A DNA stretch of 64,000 nucleotides from positions 186,001 through 250,000 of the forward strand of contig JAUIRK010000004.1 in NCBI GenBank assembly GCA_030549495.1, given 5' to 3'. Position 1 is the stretch's first letter, and the number at the start of each line of letters is the position of its first letter. A program made the position numbers and the translations under genes. This document shows, piece after piece, positions 37,735 through 48,729 of this stretch. The notes below the pieces were generated by a model. The model was not told the DNA's origin. It saw only the letters and a list, made by a program, of their open reading frames with translations, and made no database searches. The stretch is from Nectonema munidae (taxonomy: Eukaryota; Nematomorpha; Nectonematoida; Nectonematidae).

Positions 37735-37865
37735 CTCATTTAGTAAATATGACATCATATGTGCTTGCAGACTTGCTTGCCTAGAAAACGGTGATGATGA
37801 GGAAAAATGTCCTTGTTCAAAATGCGTGCTTGCAAAATGAAGAAAAGGCGGCTGGATCAAAGTGT
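37735..37865. repeat. second inverted repeat, right arm
   Basis: Reverse complement of 36225-36352, about 85-90 percent identical by eye. Confidence 0.75.
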
Positions 37866-37879
37866 TAGAGAGAGCCCAT

Positions 37880-38183
37880 CAGTGGGGGATCCAGAAATAT
37901 TTTGTAGGGGGGGGGGGGGGGGGGGGGGGAGGGTATACTAATATTATCAAAATATTTTACACATTTTATTAGGGAAGAAATTTGAAAACGTATGTAAAAT
38001 AAATGATTAAAATTATATTACAAAGTCTTTTCTTCTTTCTTTTTGCTTTGAAAATCGATCAATGACTTCATCAATTTTGATTTCTATTTTAGGGTGGACT
38101 CCAACCTTAATTTTTCTTGAATAGATTGCTGGTGGGGGGGGGGGGGTATGCATCCCCCTATCCCCCCTCTCGGTCCATCCCTG
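37880..38183. mobile_element. 304-bp hAT MITE with perfect 8-bp target duplication and poly-G tracts
   Basis: The ends are CAGTGGGGGATCCAG and, on the minus strand, CAGGGATGGACCGAG. The octamer gagcccat flanks both sides exactly (37872-37879 and 38184-38191). Uninterrupted G runs of about 23 (37907-37929) and 13 (near 38134) lie inside the ends. Non-coding. Confidence 0.9.
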
Positions 38184-38253
38184 GAGCCCATTTATTGTAG
38201 CAAGAGTGCTACGATTAGTCCCGTGCGACGATTCGCCTGGAACCCTAAGGATT

Positions 38254-38540
38254 TGTGGTGGCATTTATGAGTTATGTATGGGGTGACTTTCTGGGTGTAG
38301 TTGTGGTAGAACTTGGTTGTGAGTATAAGTAATTTGTTTCATATATTGCACAAGAAGGGAATTGAAAATGTGAGTGTTTTTCTTTAGGCTTATGTGTAAG
38401 GGTAGCAGCGTATGTGTAAGAAGCTCAAGTTTTGATGTAGAAGTAGGGTGAAATGCGTTTGTGATTGTGAGTAAACATAGATGATGTATTTTGTTGAGAT
38501 AGATTAATGAGTTATGACATTTGAGTAAATTTCTCAAATG
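38254..38540 (-). mobile_element. jockey/I-type LINE, reverse-transcriptase C-terminal part (right half of split element)
   Basis: The minus-strand frame HHLCLLTITNAFHPTSTSKL and following residues look like the connection between reverse transcriptase and RNase H. Position, strand and the ctaaggatt duplication tie it to 33000-33815. Confidence 0.55.
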
Positions 38541-39480
38541 AATAGTTTAATTTTAATTGATTTGGGTTTATATTTTTCTCATATGTGAATCACTCAGAAC
38601 ATTTAAACCTATAATGTGAATACTGTGACATAAAAAGTTAAGATTTCTATTTAATTTTATATCGATTTCTTAGAACAGTGATCCTCAATATTTTATTAGG
38701 TTTGTCTATACCTAAAGGCCTAAAAGAATAATGTGGTTCACACAAAAGTATTTTGGAGATTGAGATTTTTTAAATTACATAAACTTGATTATATTTTATA
38801 CAGTTATACATACACAAATCTTAATCTTGAAAATACTTTTTTGGGAACCACATTAAGCACTTAAACACGTAAACACATACACATTCACTCAGGCGCATAT
38901 ACACTAAAGCCCTTGGCGGGCTGTAAAAATTTTACCAGATTTTATTATTTTACACCCCCCCCCAATATTGAAAAAAAATGTTAAAAAAATTTTCGAAAAC
39001 CACATTGCAATTTTTATATCCGCAATTTTAAATTACAACCGGAACTAAATTTGCAAATTTAAATTTTAAACCTCAGCCACCCAAATTAACACATATCTAT
39101 TTCATTTTGATAAAGAATATAATTTAAAGGCTACTGTTTTATAAATTGGATTTTTATGATGTTAGATTCAAAATAAAATTTTATTTTTAATAGTTGTTTT
39201 AAATAGAATATCATTGAGGGTTTGACTTTTTAAAGCTGATTTTCTTGCAGAAATAAGTTGTCCAGCAAAACTGAAGCAGCACTTGTTGGCATAATACATG
39301 AACATTACGCGCAACAACGGAAAGTGTAGGAAAATTCGGTTAATATAATGTCTGGTATATGTAATAAAAATGTACTTTATATAAAAAAACAAATGGAGCT
39401 TTGATGATGTAAAGGTGTCAGTGTGTGTGATGTGATGTACTTACTGATGTTACATTTTATACAATCAGAAAGAGCGATTC
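38541..39480. other. no gene seen
   Basis: AT-rich, with one C run of about ten bases near 38956. No supported feature. Confidence 0.4.
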
Positions 39481-39486
39481 ATTCAT

Positions 39487-39609
39487 AATGAATGAATGAA
39501 TGAATGAATGAATGAATGAATGAATGAATGAATGAATGAATGAATGAATGAATGAATGAATGAATGAATGAATGAATGAATGAATGAATGAATGAATGAA
39601 TGAATGAAT
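39487..39609. repeat. GAAT microsatellite, about 30 units
   Basis: A nearly pure tetranucleotide array. The minus-strand frame that reads F-I-H-S repeatedly is produced by the array. Confidence 0.95.
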
Positions 39610-39883
39610 TATACGATTTTTTTAAAATTAATTCGCAAATGCACGCAATTTTAAAAGTTAACCCGCAATAACCTGAAGTACTAATATTGAACCCATTTCC
39701 GCGCGACCGGCAGTGTATTTTAAACAAATGACCCACGACAGAATGGCCTGCCCCCTCCAGCCTATAATACACACACATATACAGATTTTAGGGATTTTCG
39801 CAAAATTATATAAATATCAAAATAGCACATAAAGTTCATTAGAACAATTGATTGCTATAAAGTTTCAATATTGTCCAGCTTAA

Positions 39884-42293
39884 CCCTCGACCATACAGCA
39901 AAATAAAACACCTCACTTGTACACGCTACTCCATTTTGTGGTATAGGAGACATATACTTTAAACCAGGCAAACGGTGACTGCTATCAATTTATATATAGT
40001 AATATATAAATTTCATGTATTTTAAAAAAGTTTATTTTTAATTTTAAAAGAACTAAATAAGTTTATTTAATATAAGTATATATAAACTATGTTTTTTTTA
40101 CAAAATAAGCAAAATTCTTCTTTTACTTGAATACGGTGTTCTGGACAAATTGAAATTCCACAGCAAAAGCAACTACTTCTGCAGTTCTTCTTACAATACT
40201 TACAAGGTCTTGAAAAACATGTTTTCTTTTTTTTCCCATCTACAGGTGCTTTGAAGTACCCAACATTTAACGTAGCTTCTTTTATGGATACCGAGAGAGA
40301 TTGATTGTTAATTCTCAAAGAAGAAAAAGGAAATGCTAAATTGAAAGAAAGGTTTCTCAAAAACTCTTTCCTAGTTTTTCTATAACCACTTTTTTTCAAT
40401 AAAATGTAAGAATTGCTCCATGAAACATCGATCATATTGTAGTTGATAAGCATGGGTTTGTTTTTCTTCGCGTGCTAAATTCCTCGATGATTGAGTCCAT
40501 CAAATCAACTCCGCATTTGCCTTTATTATAATCCAAAATAACAAAGGGCTTTCTATCACTTCTAGACGATATATCAATGGTAAAATGCGAAGAAGTAAGC
40601 ATTATGACATTTTTGTTTTTTTTCGGGATGTATTCGCATAAAGTTATCTTGTTGTCATTATCATATAAAGGAAAAGTGGAAAATACGGACTTTTTCTTTG
40701 CTGACTTCATGAGTAACGGCACTTCTTTTCTACATTTGTTGATGGTGCCTAACAAGGTAAGATCTTGTTTCAAAAGTTCTTTTGCAAGATTATGAGAGGT
40801 AAAATATCGATCAGTAACGATATCTCTACCTGTATTCGAGAAAGGCTTGGTTAGCTCTAAAACAACTTCTTGGGAAAAATTTTTGTTCCTCAAGCCTTTT
40901 TCATTTTTGCCACAATAAATTTTGGATGTTAGAGCATAACCTGTTGTCGCTTCGCAGCACCAGAAAATTTTAATTCCATATTTCCTAGGCTTATTTGGAA
41001 TGAAAGTTCTTCCCGGAATTTGACCTCTGTAGCCATAAAGCTGTTCGTCCACAGTAAGAGTACTTTCTGGTACCACACATCGCAATAAATTTCTTTGAAA
41101 CATGCTCCAAATCTCTCTTATTGCCGTTAATTTATCTATCTTTTTTCTTTCTTCTCGACTTCTATAATTATCAAATCTTAGACATCGGAGGAAAAATTTA
41201 AATCTTTGATAGCCGATGGTTGCTCTATAAAAAGGCTTACTATCATGAGGTGACCACAAATCTTGAAGCAAAGACATGTTGTCACGGTCCATACCACTTT
41301 TAATAAGTATAGCATAACATGCTTTCAATTCATCAATTGAAAATTGTTTCATGAATGTTGGGTATGATGCTTTAGACTTTTGATGAAGATAATCTTTCAA
41401 GGTGTCTTTTACTTTTTGATTCGTAATCTTTGAATCGTCAAAAACATGTCATCATTATAAAACAGTAAAAAAGCAATTTTCATCTTTCGGGTAAAAAATG
41501 GGTCGGGGTAATTCCTTCAAAATATTCCTCGAGAAAGATCTAACTACAGATGGATCTTTAGAATAAACTATATCACCACAAAAGACATTATTGTTCGAAA
41601 AATCTTCATGATCCGGGTTATACTCGTTACTTTCCTCATGTTCATTTTCTGAAACATTACTTGCATTTTCTGAATCACTTTCAACATATTCTTTATAGTT
41701 ATTTTCATCACCATTTTGTTCCACAAAGATGTCCATTTCCCCTTCATTCAAACTTTTTTCATCATCTAACTTTTCTTCTACTGAAAAAGAATTTAAAAAA
41801 CTTGTTTCAGATTCTTCATCTTTATTATTTTCATCTTCACTGAGGTCGCTCTCTTCCATTATATATAACAGGGCATTTGCCAACAAAAGGAAATTCTTTT
41901 ACTTTTTCCCATTCACAAGGAATAATAAAACACCAGTAAAATTATCAAAAAATAGAAATAATTGTAAATACAAAAGAAGATTGAGGGGGTAAATGTGTTT
42001 GAAATAAACTAGTGTGCAGTGAAGAAAAGCAAGATGTCATAAATCAAAAGCTATTACTATTTTAAGTATGCAACTGTTATACTACAAAATTGAGTGGCGT
42101 GTACGTTGAATGGTGAAGAAGAAATTATGTGAAAATGAAAACAGATGTTTCAAATGTAAAGTAAAGTATAAGAGGCCTAAGCCAGTAGTATATTGCTCAT
42201 GAATTCTCACTATAATTAAAAATGATATTCTTATACTTTTTAAGTGATCAAGTAGGCATTACTCCATTTTGGAGTAGCGTGTACGGTTGAGGG
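39884..42293 (-). mobile_element. complete piggyBac transposon with TTAA duplication
   Basis: TTAA at 39880-39883 and 42294-42297 flank inverted ends that begin CCCTCGACCATACA on the left and CCCTCAACCGTACA on the right. A subterminal motif, gtacacgctactccattttg (left, about 39918) and GTACACGCTACTCCAAAATG (right, minus strand), is also inverted. The 2.4-kb length is normal for the family. The gene inside runs on the minus strand. Confidence 0.92.
40067..41886 (-). pseudogene. piggyBac transposase, nearly intact, at least two breaks
   Basis: The N-terminus (41886 downward) is acidic (MEESDLSEDENNKDEESETS). The core (40432-41400) shows TLTVDEQLYGYRGQIPG (first Asp), DIVTDRYFTSHN (second Asp) and KCGVDLMDS (third Asp). 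The tail (40067-40453) carries KTCFSRPCKYCKKNCRSSCF with CCGISICPEHR, then FCLFC, the zinc-binding cysteine-rich domain that recognises the transposon ends in piggyBac. The frame is broken between the N-terminal part and the core (near 41400-41460) and again near 40450. All catalytic residues remain, so this was a recently active copy. It is a different subfamily from the 9.7 and 23.1 kb elements. Confidence 0.9.
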
Positions 42294-42297
42294 TTAA

Positions 42298-42640
42298 TAG
42301 GAATGGTGTGAGTAAAAATAAAATATATTGTTTCACCTTTTGAAAAATCAAGGCCACTCCAGAAGGAACAGTAAACAGAGGTTGAAAAACACTCACTTGG
42401 ACTAATCAAAAGACGTTTTTCATCTTTAAAATAAATTAAGAAACCTGAAAATTTTTTATTTTTTATAATTGAATTGAAATACATTTCAGGTGAGGATTTA
42501 AATTGTTCAATTGAAAAAGGGCTGTTTTCAAAAGTTTATAACTTCTGATTTAATATTGAACAAATTTAAAGATTTTGTCTAAAGAACTTTTTTGTAAATT
42601 ACAAATAAAAAAGTATTGGAGGAGGAGTGTATCTAGGACA
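42298..42640. other. no gene seen
   Basis: Short AT-rich spacer between the piggyBac and a MITE. Confidence 0.4.
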
Positions 42641-42648
42641 AGTGGCAA

Positions 42649-43397
42649 CAGTGGCGTAGCGAAAAATAAAAAGTGGGGTGGCACAAAAGGGCACATTTTT
42701 TTCAAAAAATGAAAATCGTAATTTCTCACAAGTTAAAAAGTCAACAAAATTTTTATTAAATAAATTGAAGCTGTGGAATTTTTGCGAAAAAATTTAAACA
42801 CTTTATCGATTTATAATAGCCTTACATTTTTAAGAGAATAAAAATCGGGGGCACTTAGCGAAAATAGAGGGGACTTGCCCCGTCCGGTACTTATCTGTTA
42901 TCTCTCTCCCCCCTCCCCCTCCACTAAAATTTTTTTTAAAAAAGCAGATGATATTTTCTAAAATTGAAAGAGCAGAATATTTTCAGCAGAATATTTTCTA
43001 TTTTCATTAGCAGACGATTATTACCATTAGTTTTTTAGAATCAATTTTTTACGATTAAGTCAAATATGTAAATCAAAGTTAAATGTTTAAATCCTTTCGT
43101 ACAATACTTAGACACACCAGTTGCTATTGGGCTCCTCATTAGATAAGTAATATTACAATTTTTACTTATCATTCTATGTTTTTCCAACATAAAATAAAAA
43201 TTGAAAGCGAAAATATATATTATATATGTATATAAAGTGAAATTATATATCTCTGTTATTTCCTTCCCATTCTAAATGATATTATATAATAATCAGAGAA
43301 ATGTTGATGAAACAGTAAAAAATAAATCATTCACTAAAAAATTTTTTTAGAGGGGGGGGGGGGGGGGAGGGGGATAACAGAAAAGTCTACGCCAATG
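42649..43397. mobile_element. 749-bp hAT MITE with poly-G
   Basis: Starts CAGTGGCGTAGCG. The right end on the minus strand is CATTGGCGTAGAC. The flanking octamers agtggcaa and agtagcac match at six of eight bases. A central tctctctcccccctccccct patch and a G run near 43352 suggest a second, related element nested inside. Non-coding. Confidence 0.65.
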
Positions 43398-43405
43398 AGT
43401 AGCAC

Positions 43406-44060
43406 TCGAGCCAGATGTTATTTTAACACCCCCTTAAAAATGATAACAATTCAAAAGGCTGAAAGATTAATAATAGGTATGTAAAATAACAAGACACCAT
43501 AACAACACGAAAAAGACATTATTAGTGTATACTTTCTGTATTGGAGATTTACTGCAAAGTGCTTATCACGTACTCGGCTCGTTCTTTTTTACGGCATTGG
43601 ATGAAGTAATTTCTAAATCAAAATTGCAGGGTATTATAAAATGTTAGAAAGTTAGAAGGAAATTGGAAATACATACTTTTTCGAATATTTTTGCTATGAT
43701 AGCTGAGATTCTACTTATGGATATGCTCTTTTTCAAAAATCGGTTGAATTCTGACACACTGTACTGCTGATTTTGGCTTTTCAATTTTTTTCCTCAATTT
43801 GCATACTAGTTGCCAAGTGCTCAACCAATTTCTATATGGACCTGTGTAAAATTTTGGAAATATATTGTCTGGGTTGAGATTAGTGTAGAATTAGCATTCG
43901 TGTATAGTATTAGAGTTAGTGTTAGGATTGAGTTTAGGTTTAGTGTTAGCGCAATCGTATATACAATATATATTCATTACATTTACATTTACATTTTAAC
44001 ATTCTTGACACAAACTTTTCTATTTATTTGTTTCCCCTCTAATACAAAAAACATATAGGC
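43406..44060. other. no gene recognised
   Basis: Slightly less AT-rich than its surroundings. A minus-strand frame near 43720 reads YSVSEFNRFLKKSIS, but nothing supports it as a gene. Confidence 0.3.
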
Positions 44061-44068
44061 ATTGTACA

Positions 44069-44697
44069 CAGAGCCCGCACTAACTAAAATGGGGGGGGGG
44101 GGGGGGGGGGGGGGGCTGAAAGGGGCTGAAACTATACATTATGAAAATACACACTATAAAATTTTCCTTTATAGAAGCAAATTCAATCAACATTGGAAAC
44201 AAGAGATAAAGAAGGTCATAAAAGTAACGTGATGAGGATTGAGGAGTATAATTAACTATTATAAAACAAAAGTGAAAGAAGGAAATCATTTTATTAACAA
44301 TATATCATTTTTAGACTAATAAAGCAATTTACATGTCAAACATTCAGCCTTCTTGACTTTTCGTTGAAATAGATCAAAAACTCGAAAACTCTTTTAATTA
44401 AGGGTCGATAAACTTCTCTCACAGGATGCAGTACTGATTCCTATTATTATAGCAGCTTCAAAAAATACTCTAGACAATTTTATAATATATTTATTGAAAC
44501 GACCAATGTACACAGAAAAGACTTCTTCACAAGCGCACTTTATCGGATGTAATTCATTTAAAACTTATTTAAGCTTGAAAAATTGAGAGGAGAGGCTTAG
44601 AAAATTGAGTGGGGGTGAGGGGTGAAGGGGGCTCAGGTCAAAAATGAGGGGGGGGGGGGTCTCAAGCCTCGAAAATAAATAGGGTGCGCGGGCCCTG
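44069..44697. mobile_element. 629-bp hAT MITE with 25-base poly-G
   Basis: The left end is CAGAGCCCGCACTAAC and the right end on the minus strand CAGGGCCCGCGCACC. The flanks attgtaca (44061-44068) and attgtaaa (44698-44705) match at seven of eight bases. G runs occur at 44091-44115 and 44648-44659. Non-coding. Confidence 0.85.
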
Positions 44698-44985
44698 ATT
44701 GTAAACACATAAATACATACACACTACATACATATTGACATTAGACACACATAGAATGAAATATTTAAATCCCAAAAACAGCGGTATCGCCTAATTTTGA
44801 TATGTAAGAATGGGTAAGGCTATACAAGGTTTTCGAATGGAATTACAGCACAAACGTGTACAAAATCAGTGCAATTGAGCTTTTACCCTAATTACATAAC
44901 TCTACCTTCTCTACCTTTTAAATACGGAGAAGGTCATATAGCTGAAGCATGAATGAAAGGAAAAGATAATGAGAGTATACGTTAC

Positions 44986-45143
44986 CAGTGATCGTGCTCC
45001 TGCTTTCCAAATTTGGTATTTCCAATCGATAGATAAGAATGAGAAAAGAGTAGCTTTTAGATTGGAGAAGACTCATCATGTTCCATGATTAGCGTCTTTT
45101 TCAAAAAGTGGGTAATGCGCGTTTCCAAATACTACGTCATCAC
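44986..45143 (-). pseudogene. ryanodine receptor pseudo-exon (pre-pore region)
   Basis: On the minus strand, between an acceptor (gcttatttttag) and a donor (gtaacg), one frame reads SIDWKYQIWKAG. As I recall it, the arthropod RyR has I-D-W-R-Y-Q-V-W-K-A-G at the start of the S3 region. Upstream in the same interval TLIMEHDESS, which could match the N-L-L-G-M-E-K stretch, lies in another frame, so at least one frame change has occurred. Strand and order fit an upstream exon of the pseudogene at 13.9-22.2 kb, with the missing exons lost or hidden among the transposons between. Confidence 0.5.
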
Positions 45144-45267
45144 CTAAAAATAAGCATAACAAGACTATATACAGAAAACGGAAACCAACAGGAGTCGCGT
45201 GAGAGTAACAAAATCTGTGCTTTGTAAAAGATTTCAATCAATTCGAAATTAATTGCTGACTTACTAT

Positions 45268-45386
45268 GCATAGTGCATGGAAGTATAGAGAGCAGCCCAG
45301 GAGTGGTAAATCTCTTTGTCCTTGAAGGTCATAGACGCCGCATAGAACATTTTTTATTCCCCAAGACCAAGTAATTTAGGAGTAAT
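45268..45386 (-). other. exon-like segment of unknown origin
   Basis: Bounded on the minus strand by ttttattag and a perfect gtaagt donor, with base composition less AT-rich than its surroundings. Frames read MFYAASMTFKDKEIYHSWAA or VYDLQGQRDLPLLGCSLYFH, each with a stop upstream. It lies 125 bp upstream of the RyR pseudo-exon and might be another decayed exon, but I could not match it. Confidence 0.3.
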
Positions 45387-45842
45387 CTAATAAAAGAGAG
45401 ACATGTTTATACGTCTAAAATAATTTTCAAATATTTTATTTTGTGACGCAATATTGGTTTAACGGTCACTTTGCCGATTGGGCCTATAGCCGAATGGACA
45501 TTTTACCAAAAATTGTACATACAATTTGAGAATTTTGTAATTGTTGGATGAAATTATGTGTATGATAGTTCTTATAGGAAGTAATGTAAAATAATCTCTG
45601 AATACCTTGATTCACAAACTTCCTTTACTTCCTAGGACACTATGTAACAAAAATGTTTCAATATATTTTTGTCACTTTCTTGTGTAAATCTATTCCAATG
45701 AAAACGATGGTAATATTTATTTTTTTATAACATCGATATTTTTATTATTTTTGATGAATCAAACTTTTAAGTTAACATTGTGTTTTTTGTAACGTTCACA
45801 TATATTTTTATTTTTCAAGATTATAAAATTTTTTTATTTGTC

Positions 45843-46672
45843 CAAAATCACCGAAATCAAAATCTCGGATAACCAAAATTACCAAAGCCAAAATCTGTGA
45901 TAACCAACATCTCAGAAACGAAAATTTCCGATAACCAATATACACAAAGCCAAAATCTCCGAAAGTAAAATCTCAGACAACCAAAATCTCCGAAAGCAAA
46001 ATCTGGATAACCAACACCTCGTAATCCAAAATCTATGATAATAATAATAATCAATATCTACAAAACTCCAAATCAGCGATGACCAACATCTCCGAAACGA
46101 AAATCTCCGATAACCAATATACACAAAGCCAAAATCTCCGAAAGTAAAATCTAGGATAACCAACATCTTCGAAACTAAAATCGGCGATAACCAACACCTC
46201 CTAATCCAAAATCTATGATAATAATCAATATCTACAAAGCTAAAATCAGCGATGACCAACATCTCCGAAATGAAAATTTCCGATAACCAATATACACAAA
46301 GCCAAATCTCCAAAAGTAAAATCTCAGATAACCAAAATCTTCGAAAGCAAAATCTGCGATAACAAATCCCTCCTACTTCAAAATATCCGATAATCAATAT
46401 CTACAAAGCCAAAATCACCGATAACCAACACCTCCTACTCCAAAATCTGTGACAATGAATATCTAAAGCCAAAATCTCCGATAACCAATATACACAAAGC
46501 CAAAATCTCTGACAGCAAAATCTCGGACAACCGGAATCTCCGAAACCAAAATCTGCGATAGCCAACACATTCTGCTTCAAAATCTTGGATAATTAATATC
46601 TACAAAGCCAAAACCACCGATAACCAACACTTCCTACTCCAAAATCTGCGATAACCAACATCTCCTAAGCGA
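45843..46672. repeat. minisatellite with higher-order structure (18-19 bp units in about 177-bp blocks)
   Basis: The basic unit is around aaaatctccgataacca, with variants. The longer segment with ccgataaccaatatacacaa, then agccaaaatctccgaaag, returns at about 45925, 46103, 46280 and 46475, so several basic units were amplified together. The long minus-strand frames (W-L-S-E-I, I-S-E-M-L) are by-products of the repeats. Confidence 0.85.
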
Positions 46673-47110
46673 AAATACAACTTTACTACACGTATACAAT
46701 TTTATTATTTGTGAAGCAGGGTTGCAAAGTCGGAAATTTTAAAAGGATAGGAGTCAGTCGATATCTAATAAAATTAGAAGTTATAAAATTAAAAAATTAA
46801 GGAAAGAAAGACTTGGGTTCATATATTTTAAATTTCTCTTTGTAAATACATTATCATTATTATAATCATTATTATCGGAGTCGGATAATTTTCCTGCGTC
46901 TCTGCAACCCTGCAGTGTGAAGGAAAACAAAAGAAACATATATCCCAAATTTTTTACAGGAAGCTATTAATTATTTGTTAGTAAACTAAATCACAATTGA
47001 TTCGAATTTATTTTTAAAAAAGCACTTTTTAAATAATAGTATCAAGATAGGTTTTAACGGCGATCTATTTGAGCATTTGCATTTGAACAAGAAGCTTTGA
47101 AATTCACGGT
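46673..47110. other. no gene seen
   Basis: AT-rich. No supported feature. Confidence 0.35.
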
Positions 47111-47114
47111 CTGA

Positions 47115-48726
47115 TGCAGAGTTGGGTAATCATTTTTGTATAAAAAATTTGTCATTATGTCAATAAAGGCCGAAAATTTTTTAACAAATTAAAAAACTAA
47201 AAACAAAATTAATTTCTTTTATTTAACTAAATTGCATAAGCAAAATTATTTTAATGCAATTAATGACATTTTGTATTTGATTTTTGGGATAACATTTTGA
47301 TTTCAGGCTTTATCATAGCTTTTTTGTGGTTTGCCTTTCTATTATTCATTATTGTTGCTGATAATGGTATGCTTTTTGTTCTGCTACTATAAACAGGTGG
47401 GCAATTTTTTGAATCTTTTACTTGAAAAAAATTTACTGAGAAGGACATTTAGTTATTTTTTTTTACATAATCCCATAATAAAGATTTTATTGAAACTTTT
47501 TATTCAAACTTTCATGATTTCAGATACAAGATTCAAAAATGAATTCACTGTTGTAGTAAGAAGTAGATGTTTATAAGTTATAAAAATTTAAAGATCATTT
47601 CTGTCAAATAATCACCAGCGTAATAAGAAATTGTATTTGCAGAGGGAGTACGTTAAGAAATTTTCAAGCGGCCTAAATATAAAAAACATTAATTTTTTTC
47701 AATCAATTTTCAGAGATGTAACTTTTCCTCCTTTGAGTTCAATACCTGATAGTAAAGGTTAAGTGAACCGAGGCGTACCCAGAAGGGGCTAAGCAGGTCG
47801 TGTCCCTTTTGAAACCAAGACTTAATTAGAGACTTAATTAAAATATGCTTAATTTTTGCACAATTTATACATCTGCCACTTTAAAATTGTTTGGCTACAC
47901 TGAGTGAAATTTCTTGCTAGGCCACTCCAGGTAAATGTTAACATGCCTTTGATACAGCTAAAACAGATCTGTTGTCAAAGCATTACAAACATTTACACCT
48001 TCGTTACATGTGATTTTGCAAAAACATTGAGCGAGGTTTTTCTCACTACACCCATGAGAAAATTTTTGTAAATTGACTTAATTTATGCTAAAATTTATTT
48101 TTTTGTTGTATAATATAGAAATCTTAATAGTATCCCCTATTTTTTTCTTTATTTTCAATTTCACATCCCTCTTCAATTGTTTTGTTTCCAAAAAGTCGTT
48201 TATTTTGAAGAAATTTTAGAATGTGCAAAAAATATTTTTGATAAATTTTTTTCTCATTATTCGGAGCATGGAACTGATATACAAGAAAGCCAAATTCAAG
48301 TGGAATCTGTTGATGAGTTTAAAGAAGAATCTCTAACTCAAAGTTTAAATAAGGAAATTAAAGAATTCATGTATGATAAAAAAAGAAGAAAAAGTTAGTA
48401 CAATAGAAGAACTACAAATGTTCAAACAAAACAAAAATTTTGATTTATCAGAATCGATGCAATTGTTAAAAAATTCTTTTTTATGCATCCAACCAACTTC
48501 TTTTCAATGCGAAAGAATCTTCTCAAATGTATCAAATACTTTATTTTCAAAACGATTGAGTTTGAAAAACGAATCTTTAAATGCTCTTGTTTTTTTTAAA
48601 AAGTTATTTTAGTAATAAAACAAAATAAATTTTTTTTTCGTTAAATATTTTTAATATTTTTTAACTTCTCGAAACTTTTCTCGTTTCTCGAGAATTAAAT
48701 TTTATCGAGAAATCAGAAGCTCTAGT
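47115..48726 (+). mobile_element. hAT transposon relic(s)
   Basis: At 48177-48612 two overlapping frames give an acidic linker and the C-terminal dimerisation domain FLCIQPTSFQCERIFSNVSN, then LNALVFFKKLF, diagnostic of hAT transposases. A hAT-like left end (CAGAGTTGGGTAATC) is near 47116 and a right end (minus strand CTAGAGCTTCTGATTTC) near 48725. The two ends do not match well, so two elements may be joined. Only the last fifth of the gene is visible. Confidence 0.55.
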
Positions 48727-48729
48727 GTG

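Larger units (their letters stand above)
33825..38244. mobile_element. 4.4-kb MULE-type insertion with 9-bp target duplication, carrying nested elements
   Basis: The outer ends are inverted repeats. The left reads GGTATGCGGCGAATCGTCGC and the right, on the minus strand, GGTTCCAGGCGAATCGTCGC, continuing with ACGGGACTAATCGTAGC in both. The nonamer ctaaggatt directly abuts both ends (33816-33824 and 38245-38253), as expected for Mutator-like elements. Inside are a MULE transposase relic, further long inverted repeats, a piggyBac tail and a hAT MITE. The insertion splits a LINE whose halves lie on each side. Confidence 0.75.

Noticed and set aside
39479-39778. 99-codon frame reading F-I-H-S repeatedly
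   Set aside because: A product of the GAAT microsatellite.
43720-43790. YSVSEFNRFLKKSIS resembling a nuclease subunit N-terminus
   Set aside because: Only about 15 residues in a frame with stops on both sides, and no such gene is expected in this context.
45912-46397. 161-codon minus-strand frame
   Set aside because: It is produced by the 18-19 bp minisatellite and has no independent protein features.
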